DNA of 50,343 nucleotides from a virus. The notes beneath the pieces are model-generated. The model was not told the DNA's origin. It searched no databases and was given only the letters and a program-made list of their open reading frames with translations. The position numbers and the translations under genes are program-made. Shown piece by piece: positions 5,253-13,081 of this stretch. The stretch covers positions 1 to 50,343 of IMG/VR virus record IMGVR_UViG_3300032282_001730. The stretch is one strand, 5' to 3'. How positions within the stretch are numbered: position 1 is the first letter of the stretch; each line of letters begins with the position of its first letter.

Positions 5253-5504
5253 TTAAAATTCAAAATCACTATAATCTGTTTTGTTTAGATATTGAGAAAA
5301 TATGCTTTCCATTACTAAACGATCAATTTCATTTTCAAATACGAAAAAATGATGTGGCATATCTGTATATTGGTGTTTTAATTTTTTACGCTGCATCCAA
5401 TTATAAAATTCCTGATATACTTTATCTGATGAATATCCCACATGGTAAATATATTCATTCTGGCCAAAATGATCCCAATCAATAATCATTTCTATTATTC
5501 CCAA
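5253..5504 (-). CDS. Hypothetical protein
   Basis: 83 aa, last gene of a five-gene minus-strand operon (6671 down to 5253); its start overlaps the previous gene by 10 bp. It contains WDHFGQNEYIYHVGYSSDK near the N-terminus and is rich in aromatic residues throughout (YNWMQRKKLKHQY). A later in-frame Met at residue 6 (MIIDWDHF) could be the real start. No family recognised; probably a small soluble early protein. Confidence 0.6.
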   Translation of the reverse strand: MGIIEMIIDWDHFGQNEYIYHVGYSSDKVYQEFYNWMQRKKLKHQYTDMPHHFFVFENEIDRLVMESIFSQYLNKTDYSDFEF

Positions 5505-5686
5505 AGCCGAAAAATATTTTCAGCATAAAAAACTCCACCACCTAATGTTGGCTCTACTGCAACCCACCAAAATATAAATGAATTGCTATATTGCATTTTA
5601 TGCCCAATGTCATTTAATGGACATGCACCACAATATTCATACATTCCACTATTGGTGGAATCATTATATTCATCCAGAGAACTCAT
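5495..5686 (-). CDS. Hypothetical protein
   Basis: 63 aa; start overlaps the preceding gene's stop by 4 bp (ATGA-type coupling) and its end overlaps the next gene, which supports translation as part of the operon. The sequence has two cysteines close together (EYCGACPLND) and an aromatic tail (SFIFWWVAVEPTLGGGVFY). The CGAC pair might bind metal, but a second pair is missing. Function unknown. Confidence 0.55.
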   Translation of the reverse strand: MSSLDEYNDSTNSGMYEYCGACPLNDIGHKMQYSNSFIFWWVAVEPTLGGGVFYAENIFRLWE

Positions 5687-6009
5687 TTCATTTTTCTTTC
5701 TTCATATAAATCAAATACCATTTTATCAAAATAAGCATATATCTTATAGTCTTTAGCCGAATCTCTTTTTTTAATTAAACAACTATATTTCCTTAAAAAA
5801 TCAATATCATAATTATATTTGTCATATTCAATTTCCTTCCAAATATCGGCTTCCCATCGCATATATTCAATATATGAACAAATACCAAGATTATATTCAA
5901 TGAATTGCTGAAATTTTAAAACTTCACTCATATCTCTATAACACAGAATTAATGAATGATTTGTTTTTTTATCTCCAATGAATAAATGGCCGATTTTTAA
6001 ATATTTCAT
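5683..6009 (-). CDS. Hypothetical protein
   Basis: 108 aa from ATG 6009, two bases after the stop of the preceding gene; the longer reading from 6060 would overlap that gene by about 50 bp and has no ribosome binding site. The protein is charged and Tyr-rich (GDKKTNHSLILCYRDMSEVL, then FIEYNLGICSYIEYMRWEAD) with a mixed alpha/beta look. It ends in EERKMK and its last bases overlap the next start. No family recognised. Confidence 0.6.
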   Translation of the reverse strand: MKYLKIGHLFIGDKKTNHSLILCYRDMSEVLKFQQFIEYNLGICSYIEYMRWEADIWKEIEYDKYNYDIDFLRKYSCLIKKRDSAKDYKIYAYFDKMVFDLYEERKMK

Positions 6010-6011
6010 AA

Positions 6012-6398
6012 TTATTCCATATACATTTCTGCTAGAGTTGCAGGGCGTAATGTTTTCCATTCAAATTTTTCGGAATCATCATCAAATCCCCAATCCCCCC
6101 GGTGATATTCACCAGTGATTCTCTCTACAGTAAACCATTGGCATCCGTCAATTAAAAATGACATCATGTAATACTTTAAATATGATTCAACAAAATAATC
6201 CAATCCCATACCTTCTTGAATCCAAAATATTGCCGTGTCTAATTCGGCATATGTAATTTCTAGATCATCCCATTTCCATGTTTCATCATACACACTCTTT
6301 GGCGGATTTTCATAATATACATGAATTACCATTTTACCGGGTGTTGAATACAGAGGAAGATCAAAATCATCTTCATCTTTAAATGGTCTAAATTCCAT
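6012..6398 (-). CDS. Hypothetical protein
   Basis: 128 aa from ATG 6398, which has GAAAGGA upstream; a TTG six codons earlier lies on the ribosome binding site itself and was rejected. The protein is acidic with many Trp and Tyr (FKDEDDFDLPLYS, WKWDDLEITYAELDTAIFWI, GDWGFDDDSEKFEWKTLRP). These features are typical of small phage anti-host or regulatory proteins, but no specific relative is recognised. Operon context only. Confidence 0.6.
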   Translation of the reverse strand: MEFRPFKDEDDFDLPLYSTPGKMVIHVYYENPPKSVYDETWKWDDLEITYAELDTAIFWIQEGMGLDYFVESYLKYYMMSFLIDGCQWFTVERITGEYHRGDWGFDDDSEKFEWKTLRPATLAEMYME

Positions 6399-6416
6399 AA
6401 TATAATTTCCTTTCAA

Positions 6417-6671
6417 TTATCCATAATCACCCCCACGAAGTATCTTAGTATACCCTACCTTGGCGCTACAATGGATACAGATGGGCGTCCTACTCGTATA
6501 TGCGCTATCTAGAGAATATCCCGGATAGTAATCCTCCACCATAGTAATATCCGAATGTGGGCAAATTTGTTTTAATTCTTTTTCCATTTCATCAATTTTT
6601 GCAATTAACTGATGTTTTAATTTAATTGCTTCATAAATTTTATTTTTCAGAACAAAATGTTTTTCCATCAT
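6417..6671 (-). CDS. Small zinc-finger-like protein
   Basis: 84 aa from ATG 6671, preceded by AAGGAGTATAGA; the ORF extends further upstream but that part overlaps the promoter at 6695-6723. A helical N-terminal half (NKIYEAIKLKHQLIAKIDEM) is followed by ICPHSD and, 29 residues later, CIHCSAK, giving a C-x-H ... C-x2-C arrangement that could bind one zinc. It is the first gene of the minus-strand operon that ends at 5253. A role in nucleic-acid or protein binding is inferred only from the motif. Confidence 0.65.
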   Translation of the reverse strand: MMEKHFVLKNKIYEAIKLKHQLIAKIDEMEKELKQICPHSDITMVEDYYPGYSLDSAYTSRTPICIHCSAKVGYTKILRGGDYG

Positions 6672-6694
6672 TCTATACTCCTTATAATAATGCA

Positions 6695-6723
6695 ATCTTA
6701 GAGGCAAAAATAATCGGAGTCAA
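6695..6723 (-). promoter_or_regulatory. Sigma70-type promoter for the minus-strand operon
   Basis: On the minus strand TTGACT (6718-6723) and TAAGAT (6695-6700) are 17 bp apart, about 24 bp before the ATG at 6671. It is back-to-back with the plus promoter at 6738. Confidence 0.75.
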
Positions 6724-6737
6724 GAAGAAAAAAAGTG

Positions 6738-6765
6738 TTGACATAATTGTTTTGGTGTGTATAAT
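6738..6765 (+). promoter_or_regulatory. Sigma70-type promoter with extended -10
   Basis: TTGACA 6738-6743 and TGTG-TATAAT (TATAAT 6760-6765), 16-bp spacer: the only perfect -10 hexamer in the window. It drives the 6815-10356 genes. Confidence 0.85.
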
Positions 6766-6814
6766 CATTCTGTGAATGATGAATAAAATTGTTTTAATTA
6801 ATAATTGAGGTAAA

Positions 6815-7198
6815 ATGAAAGTCAATATTGGTCGCTATAAAAAGAATGGCAGTCCCCGAAAAATTTCAGTTAAAATTGATGGTTGGGATATCTGGTCATT
6901 AGATCATACATTAGCAGAAATTATTCATCCGGCTCTTGTTCTCCTGAAAGAAAAGAGACATGGTAGTGGAATGGTTGATGATGAAGATGTTCCAGAAAAA
7001 TTTATTGATACTGAAAATGAAAATTACAATAATAAATTCATGACAGAACGATATGATTATATTCTTGATGAAATGATTTATGCTTTTGATTATATCAAAA
7101 ATGATAATGTTTTCACGGGAGATAGTAAAGAAAATCATGAACGTTGCTTAAATGGCCTGCGTCTATTCGGTAAATATTATTTGTCATTGTGGGATTAA
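6815..7198 (+). CDS. Conserved phage protein, unknown function
   Basis: 127 aa, ATG after TTGAGGTAAA, downstream of the strong 6738 promoter. Conserved words IDGWDIWSLDHTLAEIIHP, LLKEKRHGSG and VDDEDVP are features that I recognise from a protein family found in many tailed phages (often next to structural or nucleotide genes), with no known function. The C-terminal half is helical (RYDYILDEMIYAFDYI ... LNGLRLFGKYYLSLWD). Length is typical for the family. Confidence 0.8.
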   Translation: MKVNIGRYKKNGSPRKISVKIDGWDIWSLDHTLAEIIHPALVLLKEKRHGSGMVDDEDVPEKFIDTENENYNNKFMTERYDYILDEMIYAFDYIKNDNVFTGDSKENHERCLNGLRLFGKYYLSLWD

Positions 7199-7202
7199 TT
7201 TT

Positions 7203-7409
7203 ATGTTTTTTATTAGTGATTATGTTAATTTTTTAACAGTATATTTTGGAATAACAACTATTTTATTATTAATAGCAACATTAATAATTTATGTTGGAAA
7301 TTTTTCAAATAATTTTCGGGCACAAAAGACTTGGCATATGATTAAATGGGATATATGCTTTGCCTCACTCACGGCATTTTTTGCCGGTGTTTCATATGTA
7401 ATTACATGA
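7203..7409 (+). CDS. Small membrane protein with two transmembrane segments
   Basis: 68 aa from ATG 7203, five bases after the previous stop. Two hydrophobic helices are visible: FLTVYFGITTILLLIATLII (residues about 8-29) and WDICFASLTAFFAGVSYVI (about 48-66), separated by a polar, basic loop (NNFRAQKTWHMIK). No signal peptide or holin-family signature is recognised. It could be a holin-like or superinfection-related membrane protein, which the sequence cannot decide. Confidence 0.65.
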   Translation: MFFISDYVNFLTVYFGITTILLLIATLIIYVGNFSNNFRAQKTWHMIKWDICFASLTAFFAGVSYVIT

Positions 7410-7420
7410 AGGAATAAAAA

Positions 7421-7999
7421 ATGTTTGAACAATCAAAAGCAGCAAAGAGGCGTTTTTTTGATGGAAAATTTCACAGTCGGTATTTTGTGGGTGCTGGGAT
7501 TGATATTGGCGCTGGCAATGATTCTCTAGAAACTGTTAAAAGTCAATTTCGAGGAATAACATCAATTCGCAGTTGGGATATGCCTGATGGTGATGCTCAA
7601 TATCTAGCAACTATTAAGGATAACACATTTGATTTTGCACATTCCTCTCATTGTCTAGAGCATATGCATTATCCAGCGGAAGCACTCAATAATTGGATTC
7701 GAGTGGTTCGTCCCAATGGATATGTTATTGTCACTATTCCTGATATGATGATGTATGAGCATGGTCATTGGCCATCACGTTTCAATGATGACCATAAATG
7801 GATGTTTACTAATACAGAAACTACTCATGAAAAATGTATTTGTATCACAAATTTCATCAGTGAATTTACAGATAAAACCTATCTAGAAAAAATTGAAGTG
7901 ATTAATAGTTTCTACAATGAACAATTACCCGATGATATTGATCAAACAATGATGATTAATCCAGAATGTTGCATTGAATTTATTTTGAGGAAGAAATGA
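7421..7999 (+). CDS. SAM-dependent class I methyltransferase
   Basis: 192 aa. Motif I GAGIDIGAGND binds SAM (residues about 24-34), an acidic residue follows in SWDMPDGDAQYL, and the post-motif HSSHCLEHMHYPAEALNNW then VRPNGYVIVTIPD is characteristic of methyltransferase type 11 proteins. These often modify sugars, lipids or small molecules. The gene overlaps the GT9-like gene by 4 bp (ATGA), so the two products are probably made together. Joint glycan methylation and glycosylation is a reasonable guess but not shown by the sequence. Confidence 0.85.
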   Translation: MFEQSKAAKRRFFDGKFHSRYFVGAGIDIGAGNDSLETVKSQFRGITSIRSWDMPDGDAQYLATIKDNTFDFAHSSHCLEHMHYPAEALNNWIRVVRPNGYVIVTIPDMMMYEHGHWPSRFNDDHKWMFTNTETTHEKCICITNFISEFTDKTYLEKIEVINSFYNEQLPDDIDQTMMINPECCIEFILRKK

Positions 8000-8841
8000 G
8001 TAAAAAAATAGGTATTATTCAAGTTAGAGGGATTGGTGATGCTATCATTGCAATGCCAATTGCTCAATATTATCACAGTAAACATGGCGCGGAAGTATAT
8101 TTTGCTCTAGATTCGCGTTTTTGTGCTAGTTTTGAGGAAATATTTGGGCATTATTGCAATTTTATTCCAGTTCCATTTGAGGCATTTAATCCAAGTGATG
8201 GAATCAATAACGAATATTGGTATGAATTACCAAAAAAATTGTTAAATTCTGTTGATTGTAACGAAATTATCAGTTTTCCCTATCATGAAACGCATATGTT
8301 ATCAAAAATTGATGAAAATCAAAGAAAAAATTTCCCATATAATCAATTAATGGCACGTTTAACTGGTCCATATGAGGCAAGAATCACAAATTTGGGCCTT
8401 TTTCAACATTTAAAATTTGATGAATACAAATATGCAACTGCAATGGTGCCCTTTGGTGAAAAATGGAACCTTCAGATGTCGGAAACTAACGAAAGTAGAC
8501 ATAGACAAGTTGAATTATACGAAAAATACACTAAAGATAAAGGTGATCGCAAGCTAATTGTTTGTCATTTAGAGGGAAGTGACCAAAAATTAAATATTTC
8601 TAATTTTAATTTTCCAACAGATAATAATTTAGTCGTTGAAGTTAAAGCTGGAATTGTAGACAATCCTTTTGATTGGCTTGAATTGTTTCGGTTTGCTGAT
8701 TCTATCATTTGTATTGATTCATTCTATGCTAATTTGGTGGATCAATTGAATTTACCAAATGAAAAACATTTTATTAAAAGATCATCAATTTTTATGACGC
8801 CAGTATTTAAAAATCTCTGGAATTATGTTAAAGTAGAATAA
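7996..8841 (+). CDS. GT9-like (heptosyltransferase-fold) glycosyltransferase
   Basis: 281 aa. The N-terminus KKIGIIQVRGIGDAIIAMP followed by AQYYHSKHGAEVYFALD matches the first Rossmann domain of the GT9 family, which includes the ADP-heptose:LPS heptosyltransferases (GDAI-x4-P signature). The C-terminal part (FDWLELFRFADSIICIDSFYAN) corresponds to the nucleotide-sugar-binding domain, where the family usually has a D-S-x-x-x-H element; here the His is replaced by Tyr/Ala. It is shorter than cellular enzymes (about 350 aa). The start overlaps the methyltransferase. Likely acts on a sugar attached to phage or host surface material; substrate unknown. Confidence 0.7.
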   Translation: MSKKIGIIQVRGIGDAIIAMPIAQYYHSKHGAEVYFALDSRFCASFEEIFGHYCNFIPVPFEAFNPSDGINNEYWYELPKKLLNSVDCNEIISFPYHETHMLSKIDENQRKNFPYNQLMARLTGPYEARITNLGLFQHLKFDEYKYATAMVPFGEKWNLQMSETNESRHRQVELYEKYTKDKGDRKLIVCHLEGSDQKLNISNFNFPTDNNLVVEVKAGIVDNPFDWLELFRFADSIICIDSFYANLVDQLNLPNEKHFIKRSSIFMTPVFKNLWNYVKVE

Positions 8842-8843
8842 TT

Positions 8844-9053
8844 ATGAATGATATTGATTACAAATCATATTTTGTTGGAACAAAAACTGTTGCTGATTTA
8901 ACTGAAGATGAATTGCGGATTAAATTATGTGAAGCATATGATACAATTGAATGTTTAGATGATTTAATTTGTCAAATCCAAGATAAAATGGGCGATTTAC
9001 ATAAAATTTTTGAAACATATTACGCCGATAGATATTATAAAAATTCTAAATAA
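8844..9053 (+). CDS. Small acidic hypothetical protein
   Basis: 69 aa, starting two bases after the GT9-like gene. It contains TVADLTEDELRIKLCEAYD and a helical, probably coiled-coil segment (TIECLDDLICQIQDKMGDLHKIF). Similar short DL-TEDEL-KL proteins occur in phages, but none has a function that I can name. Spacing indicates co-transcription with its neighbours. Confidence 0.6.
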   Translation: MNDIDYKSYFVGTKTVADLTEDELRIKLCEAYDTIECLDDLICQIQDKMGDLHKIFETYYADRYYKNSK

Positions 9054-9076
9054 TTATAATTAATAAAGGAATTTTT

Positions 9077-9619
9077 ATGGAAATCGTAATAAGTTTAACC
9101 GCATTTGTATTATGTGGTTTTGGAAGAAGAATAGCTGGTGGTTGTTTTCAAGATTTAACAGGTTTAGATATTGGTGATTTACCAGTTCGTTTATTTTTTG
9201 GTTTAACTGTAGCACTGGCCGCACTTATGGCTGGTGTTACTTTTTGGTGGGCTGTTGCTCTCATTCCTATTACATGGGTAGGAACCACTACAGGTAATTT
9301 TGACGGCACTAGTATGGGCAGAGATACACGTCCATACTGGCGAGATTTTGCCGGTATGACATTACATGGTGTTTTAAGTATTATTCTGCCCACTGTATGG
9401 GCTTGGTATTTTGGATTTGCTTTGTGGCCTATCATTCTTAGTGGATTTTTAATTGGTCCATGTTATGAAGCTGGTTATCGTTTATTCCCATTTGTTCCGG
9501 GTCATGCTTATAGTCGTCCGACTTGGATTAAAGGTTTTGCTGCGGCCACTGAATGGGGTGAGATTTTTTGGGGTGGATTTATTGGCCTTGGGACAGTTTT
9601 AGCAATATTTTTAGCTTAA
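9077..9619 (+). CDS. Polytopic membrane protein
   Basis: 180 aa; the ATG follows AAAGGAATTTTT. Four or five hydrophobic segments are visible: IVISLTAFVLCGFGRR, LFFGLTVALAALMAGVTFWW, VALIPITWVG, GVLSIILPTVWAWYFGFALW and IILSGFLIGPCYEAGY; the C-terminus (FIGLGTVLAIFLA) is a further one. Gly- and Trp-rich loops (GTTTGNFDGTSMGRDTRPYW) separate them. I do not recognise a transporter or holin family. It has unusually GC-richer codons than the flanking genes. Probably an inner-membrane protein of unknown role. Confidence 0.7.
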   Translation: MEIVISLTAFVLCGFGRRIAGGCFQDLTGLDIGDLPVRLFFGLTVALAALMAGVTFWWAVALIPITWVGTTTGNFDGTSMGRDTRPYWRDFAGMTLHGVLSIILPTVWAWYFGFALWPIILSGFLIGPCYEAGYRLFPFVPGHAYSRPTWIKGFAAATEWGEIFWGGFIGLGTVLAIFLA

Positions 9620-9623
9620 AATA

Positions 9624-9630
9624 CTAAATA
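9624..9630 (+). promoter_or_regulatory. Late-promoter-like element CTAAATA
   Basis: CTAAATA lies 24 bp upstream of the ATG at 9655. The segment TAAATAATTTCA ... AGAGGA ... TATTTATG is shared almost base for base with 30341-30372, upstream of another gene with a capsid-targeting-like N-terminus. The element resembles the T4 late consensus TATAAATA. Confidence 0.45.
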
Positions 9631-9654
9631 ATTTCATTTATAGAGGAATTATTT

Positions 9655-10356
9655 ATGTTGAAATTTAAAGATTTTATTAATGAGTCTCAGTGGATGTATC
9701 ATGGCACCACTGAGACTCTTTCTTCTTTAAAACCAAAACGCGACGATTATATGATTGACAGAGCAGTTGGTTCTCATTTTGCCGCCGATCCTGATATTTC
9801 ACGTAAATTTTCAAAGGGTTTATATAAAGACTCCGAAATGAAACAACAAGGAAATTTATATAGAACCCGCGCACCTAAACGTTCCGAATTAGATGTAGTA
9901 TATCAAAAAACATATAAACATGGTGCAAAACAAAGCGATCAAGATGCAATAAGTTCGCATATTGCCGCAACTGTATTAGGTCATCCAGATAACAAAGAAA
10001 TGTTCAAATCATGGGTTAAAAATGCCAGACAAATTGATGACAATACTGCCGAAGAAATTCATGGTTTATTGTCATCTGGTAAAGCACCAGCGGATAGAGA
10101 AAAATATGGTGTAGCCGCCCACAAAGGAAATAGTTTTCGTTCCTATATAAATAATTTTGATTCTAATTTACATATGCAACCACACCCAAAATTTAAAGAA
10201 GAAGTAGTCAATAAATATATTGACATGATGAAAGCCAAAGGTAAAAAAGGATTAGTTTATCATAATACTTCCCCGATAGAAACACAAAATGTTCGTTCCA
10301 GAAAAAATTATATCATCTTTAATCCAGAGAATCTTCCATTGGAGAAACACGAATAA
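9655..10356 (+). CDS. ADP-ribosyltransferase-like protein with capsid-targeting-like N-terminus
   Basis: 233 aa. The N-terminus MLKFKDFINES resembles the T4 capsid-targeting sequence (MKTYQEFIAEA type). It is followed at once by WMYHGTTETLSSLKP and GSHFAADPDISRKFS, the H-G and S-x-F-A elements seen in ADP-ribosyltransferase folds. The C-terminus KKGLVYHNTSPIE ... NYIIFNPENLP parallels the last strands of the ART-PolyVal superfamily (pattern G-x-V-Y ... Y-I-V-F-D-P). T4 packages an ADP-ribosyltransferase (Alt) in its head, so an injected enzyme is a natural hypothesis. The catalytic triad is not fully identifiable and activity is inferred. Confidence 0.6.
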   Translation: MLKFKDFINESQWMYHGTTETLSSLKPKRDDYMIDRAVGSHFAADPDISRKFSKGLYKDSEMKQQGNLYRTRAPKRSELDVVYQKTYKHGAKQSDQDAISSHIAATVLGHPDNKEMFKSWVKNARQIDDNTAEEIHGLLSSGKAPADREKYGVAAHKGNSFRSYINNFDSNLHMQPHPKFKEEVVNKYIDMMKAKGKKGLVYHNTSPIETQNVRSRKNYIIFNPENLPLEKHE

Positions 10357-10420
10357 TGATTAAATTTTTTATTAACGAAAATAAAAATAAATTCGGGTAA
10401 CTTTTTCTCACGAAAAGTGC

Positions 10421-10449
10421 TTGACTCTATTCTCGGAACAAAATACATT
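10421..10449 (+). promoter_or_regulatory. Sigma70-type promoter (TTGACT-17-TACATT)
   Basis: TTGACT 10421-10426 and TACATT 10444-10449 with a 17-bp spacer, 31 bp before the ATG of the DUF932 gene. Confidence 0.7.
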
Positions 10450-10480
10450 CCCTTCATCGAAACAGTGAAAGGAAATGTAA

Positions 10481-11463
10481 ATGTCTCACGAACTAGAATT
10501 TGTAAATAATGAAGCAGCAATTGCTTATTCGGGATCGGTTCCCTGGCATGGTCTTGGTGTTCAAGTTCCTGCTGATCTAACACCAGAACAAATGCTAGAT
10601 GCAGCCAAGCTAAATTGGACTGTAGAAAAGCGCCCCTGTTATGTCTATGACAATTTTCAAGATAAGTATGTTGACGCAGGAATTACCGCTTTGGTTCGCA
10701 GCAGCGATAATCGTGTTCTAACTCACGTTGCTGACAGTTGGAATCCAATGAATAATATTGACGCATTCCGTTTCTTTAATGAATACGTCATGGCCGGTGA
10801 CATGGAAATGAACACCGCTGGTAGCCTTCATGGTGGACGTATTGTTTGGGCACTTGCCAAGATCAAGAAGTCATTTGAATTGACCACCGCACAGGGTAAG
10901 GATCAAGTAGATTCGTATCTACTGTTCACCAATCCTCATAAGTTTGGTCAATCAATTGACGTTCGTTTCACTCCAATTCGTGTTGTCTGTAATAATACAC
11001 TGACAATGGCAATTGAGCATAAAGTTGAAGCTATGGTAAAGGTTAATCACAAGAATAAATTTGATGAACAAAAAGTCAAGGAAACACTTGGTATTGCTAA
11101 TCGCTACATGGAACAATATGAAGATATGGCAAACTTCCTAGCATCACGTAATTACACAAAAGATAGTCTCCGTGATTATTTCTCAATTGTGTTTCCAAAG
11201 AACACAAAAGATGGTAAAGAAAGTGATGCGAAAAATATGTCACGTAATGCCGAGATTGCATTAAATGTAATTGAAACACAACCCGGTGCAACTCTCGGTG
11301 AAGGTAGTTGGTGGCAAGCATACAATGCAACTATATATATATGTGTGACCACACAGTAGGGCGTAATGCTGACAGTCGCCTACAATCCGCGTGGTATGGG
11401 CAAAATCAACGCCGCAAGTTAGTGGCTCTGTCAACCGCAAAAGAATTTGCTATGACATCATAA
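10481..11463 (+). pseudogene. DUF932 (phage/plasmid-like) protein, frameshifted near the C-terminus
   Basis: The ATG follows GAAAGGAAATGTA. The first 284 codons encode a classic DUF932/TIGR03299 protein: VPWHGLGVQVP, ITALVRSSDNRVLTHVADSW, GGRIVWALAKI, VDSYLLFTNPHKFGQSIDVR, RVVCNNTLTMA and GEGSWWQAYNA. Then a (TA)5 tract at 11332-11341 shifts the frame and the ORF stops at 11359. In the shifted frame the family's C-terminus continues without a break from MCDHTVGRNADSRLQSAWYG to AKEFAMTS, TAA 11461-11463. Removing one TA gives an intact 326-aa protein. Either a real slippage mutation or phase variation, or an assembly error. The function of DUF932 is unknown. Confidence 0.88.
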
Positions 11464-11469
11464 TAATTA

Positions 11470-11491
11470 GGGGGCACTTGCCCCCTTTTTT
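11470..11491 (+). terminator. Rho-independent terminator
   Basis: GGGGGC (11470-11475) / GCCCCC (11480-11485) with loop ACTT and TTTTTT at 11486-11491. It ends the DUF932 transcript and its T tract touches the stop of the convergent minus gene (11490). Confidence 0.9.
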
Positions 11492-12872
11492 ATTTTAATT
11501 GTTCTTTAGATATATACCATTTGGCCGCATTACGAACCATTTCATGAGGATCATTTAATGCTTTTTTATAATGTTCGTCGGTAGCCCAAGAATTGTCTAA
11601 TGCCGCTCCTCTTACAATATAAGAAGAATCCTTCAACGCTTTATTTATATTTTCCTTTGAAGCATTTTTATGTAAAATAGCCATTACTCTAATAGATGAA
11701 TTTTTATCATCTAACGCTTTGTGTATATTTTCTGATGTAGCGTTTTTGTGTTTTATAGCTATTTCTCTAATATCATCATCAGAATCATCTAGTGCTTTAT
11801 GTATATTTTCTGATGTAATTTTTGGATGTTGTATTGCTGCATAACGTATGCCAAGATTATTATCAGATAATGCTATATTTAAATGATCTGGTGTTATTTT
11901 TTTGTGACTTAATGCCGCTTTTCTAACATGCTGCATTTTATCATTTAATGCTTTTGTTAAATTTTCTTCAGAGGCATTTGGACTATAAATCGCTCTATGA
12001 CGAATATTTATATTCTTATCATTTAATGCTTTATCAATATTTTTAGAATTTATATTCGGATGATTTAAGGCCATTGTTTTTTCATCACTTGTCCCATATG
12101 ATAATATATGAGAAATATGTTCATTGTTTGTTTTTGGATGTAATATAGTTTCTTCATTATTATCATTATAAACCTTTGGATGAATATTATAAATTTTATC
12201 TTTATATTCACCAGATAAATCAGATGCAACGTTTTGCATATGTTGTTTAAAATCTTCATGGTCAATTCCATAATGCCCATTTATGGCGTATGCACGATGC
12301 CCTTCATCATTAATATGTGGTTGTAAAGTAATGCGAGAAATTTCTTTACCTTTATGATCTTTTAAATAACCAACTACTGTTCCATGTTCAACTTCATCTT
12401 GTAAATATCTTCTATTTGATCCAGTTTCAAAATTTTTACATGATTCATCTTTCCATGATTGACTACCTGATGTTTGCCCGCAAACTCCTGCTGGTGATCT
12501 TGTCACATGAACAGATAAACCAGTAAATTTTTTACCTTGTCTTGTTGAATCATTTGCAAATTGATTTCTTAATCCTTCATCTTTGATTAAACGTCCAATT
12601 TTAACTTGACGACCATAATTATCTGTTGTCAAACCTTCTTTATAGTGGGGAATTTCAATTTCTTTTCCCAAATGACGTTCAATGGCTTTATGAACTTCAG
12701 ATTTATCTTGCGTTCCCACCAATTGATGATGAACGTCATCATTTCCTTTTCCAAAATAATGATCTGTTGCTGCAACTGCTACAAGATCACGTTTCCAATT
12801 AGCAACAGATTTTTTTTGTTCATCGGATAATTCTTCTTTAATTATTTTTTTGAAATGAGAAAATTTGAACAT
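11490..12872 (-). CDS. Repeat protein with C-terminal HEAT-like repeats and capsid-targeting-like N-terminus
   Basis: 460 aa from ATG 12872, preceded by AAGGAATTATT; an upstream ATG (12914) would read through a promoter-like element. The N-terminus MFKFSHFKKIIKEEL resembles a capsid-targeting peptide. The middle domain (about residues 20-240) is not recognised; it holds KKFTGLSVHVTRSPAGVCGQ and HYGIDHEDFKQHM. The C-terminal half is eight 26-residue repeats of pattern H-P-x-I-T-S-E-N-I-x-K-A-L-x-D-x-x-x-x-I-R-x-x-A-I, predicted as paired helices (HEAT/LRV-like solenoid) for protein binding. Probably a late, virion-associated protein that may be delivered to the host. Confidence 0.7.
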   Translation of the reverse strand: MFKFSHFKKIIKEELSDEQKKSVANWKRDLVAVAATDHYFGKGNDDVHHQLVGTQDKSEVHKAIERHLGKEIEIPHYKEGLTTDNYGRQVKIGRLIKDEGLRNQFANDSTRQGKKFTGLSVHVTRSPAGVCGQTSGSQSWKDESCKNFETGSNRRYLQDEVEHGTVVGYLKDHKGKEISRITLQPHINDEGHRAYAINGHYGIDHEDFKQHMQNVASDLSGEYKDKIYNIHPKVYNDNNEETILHPKTNNEHISHILSYGTSDEKTMALNHPNINSKNIDKALNDKNINIRHRAIYSPNASEENLTKALNDKMQHVRKAALSHKKITPDHLNIALSDNNLGIRYAAIQHPKITSENIHKALDDSDDDIREIAIKHKNATSENIHKALDDKNSSIRVMAILHKNASKENINKALKDSSYIVRGAALDNSWATDEHYKKALNDPHEMVRNAAKWYISKEQLK

Positions 12873-12895
12873 AATAATTCCTTGTTTTTTTACTG

Positions 12896-12902
12896 TATTT
12901 AG
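12896..12902 (-). promoter_or_regulatory. Late-promoter-like element CTAAATA
   Basis: On the minus strand CTAAATA lies 23 bp before the ATG at 12872, just downstream of the terminator-like palindrome at 12919-12942. Same position as the elements at 9624 and 30339. Confidence 0.45.
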
Positions 12903-12918
12903 TGTTAAAAACAATTAA

Positions 12919-12946
12919 GGGAGAGTAGATATCTACTCTCCCTTTT
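12919..12946 (-). terminator. Perfect 24-bp palindrome, probable terminator between two minus genes
   Basis: GGGAGAGTAGAT (12919-12930) pairs fully with ATCTACTCTCCC (12931-12942). The minus-strand transcript continues into TTAATTGTTTTT; on the plus strand it is followed by TTTTCC. It separates the 13082-14074 gene from the repeat-protein gene, so each probably has its own transcript. Confidence 0.75.
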
Positions 12947-12978
12947 CCTCTCCCCCAACAAATAGAAGCACTTTTAAA

Positions 12979-13057
12979 GACAAGAGGAACCCCACCTTTA
13001 CCTTGTCAATTCCGAGTGTTTACCATGCACCTAACCGCTGCGTGCTTCGTGAACACT
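12979..13057 (-). ncRNA. Structured non-coding segment (candidate RNA)
   Basis: In the 200-bp gap between two minus genes, GC content rises and two nested pairings appear. GACAAG (12979-12984) pairs with CTTGTC (13002-13007). AGTGTT (13015-13020) pairs with AACACT (13052-13057), enclosing GCAC (13027-13030) / GTGC (13042-13045) across a symmetrical 6x6 internal loop. The palindromic terminator at 12919 follows on the minus strand. It could be the 3' UTR of the upstream gene or a processed small RNA; no known RNA family is recognised. Confidence 0.35.
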
Positions 13058-13081
13058 ATTTATACAATCAGATATTTTTGA

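Noticed and set aside
13004-13009. Minus-strand TTGACA as promoter for the repeat-protein gene
   Set aside because: No -10 hexamer at 16-18 bp; the hexamer is part of the GACAAG/CTTGTC helix.
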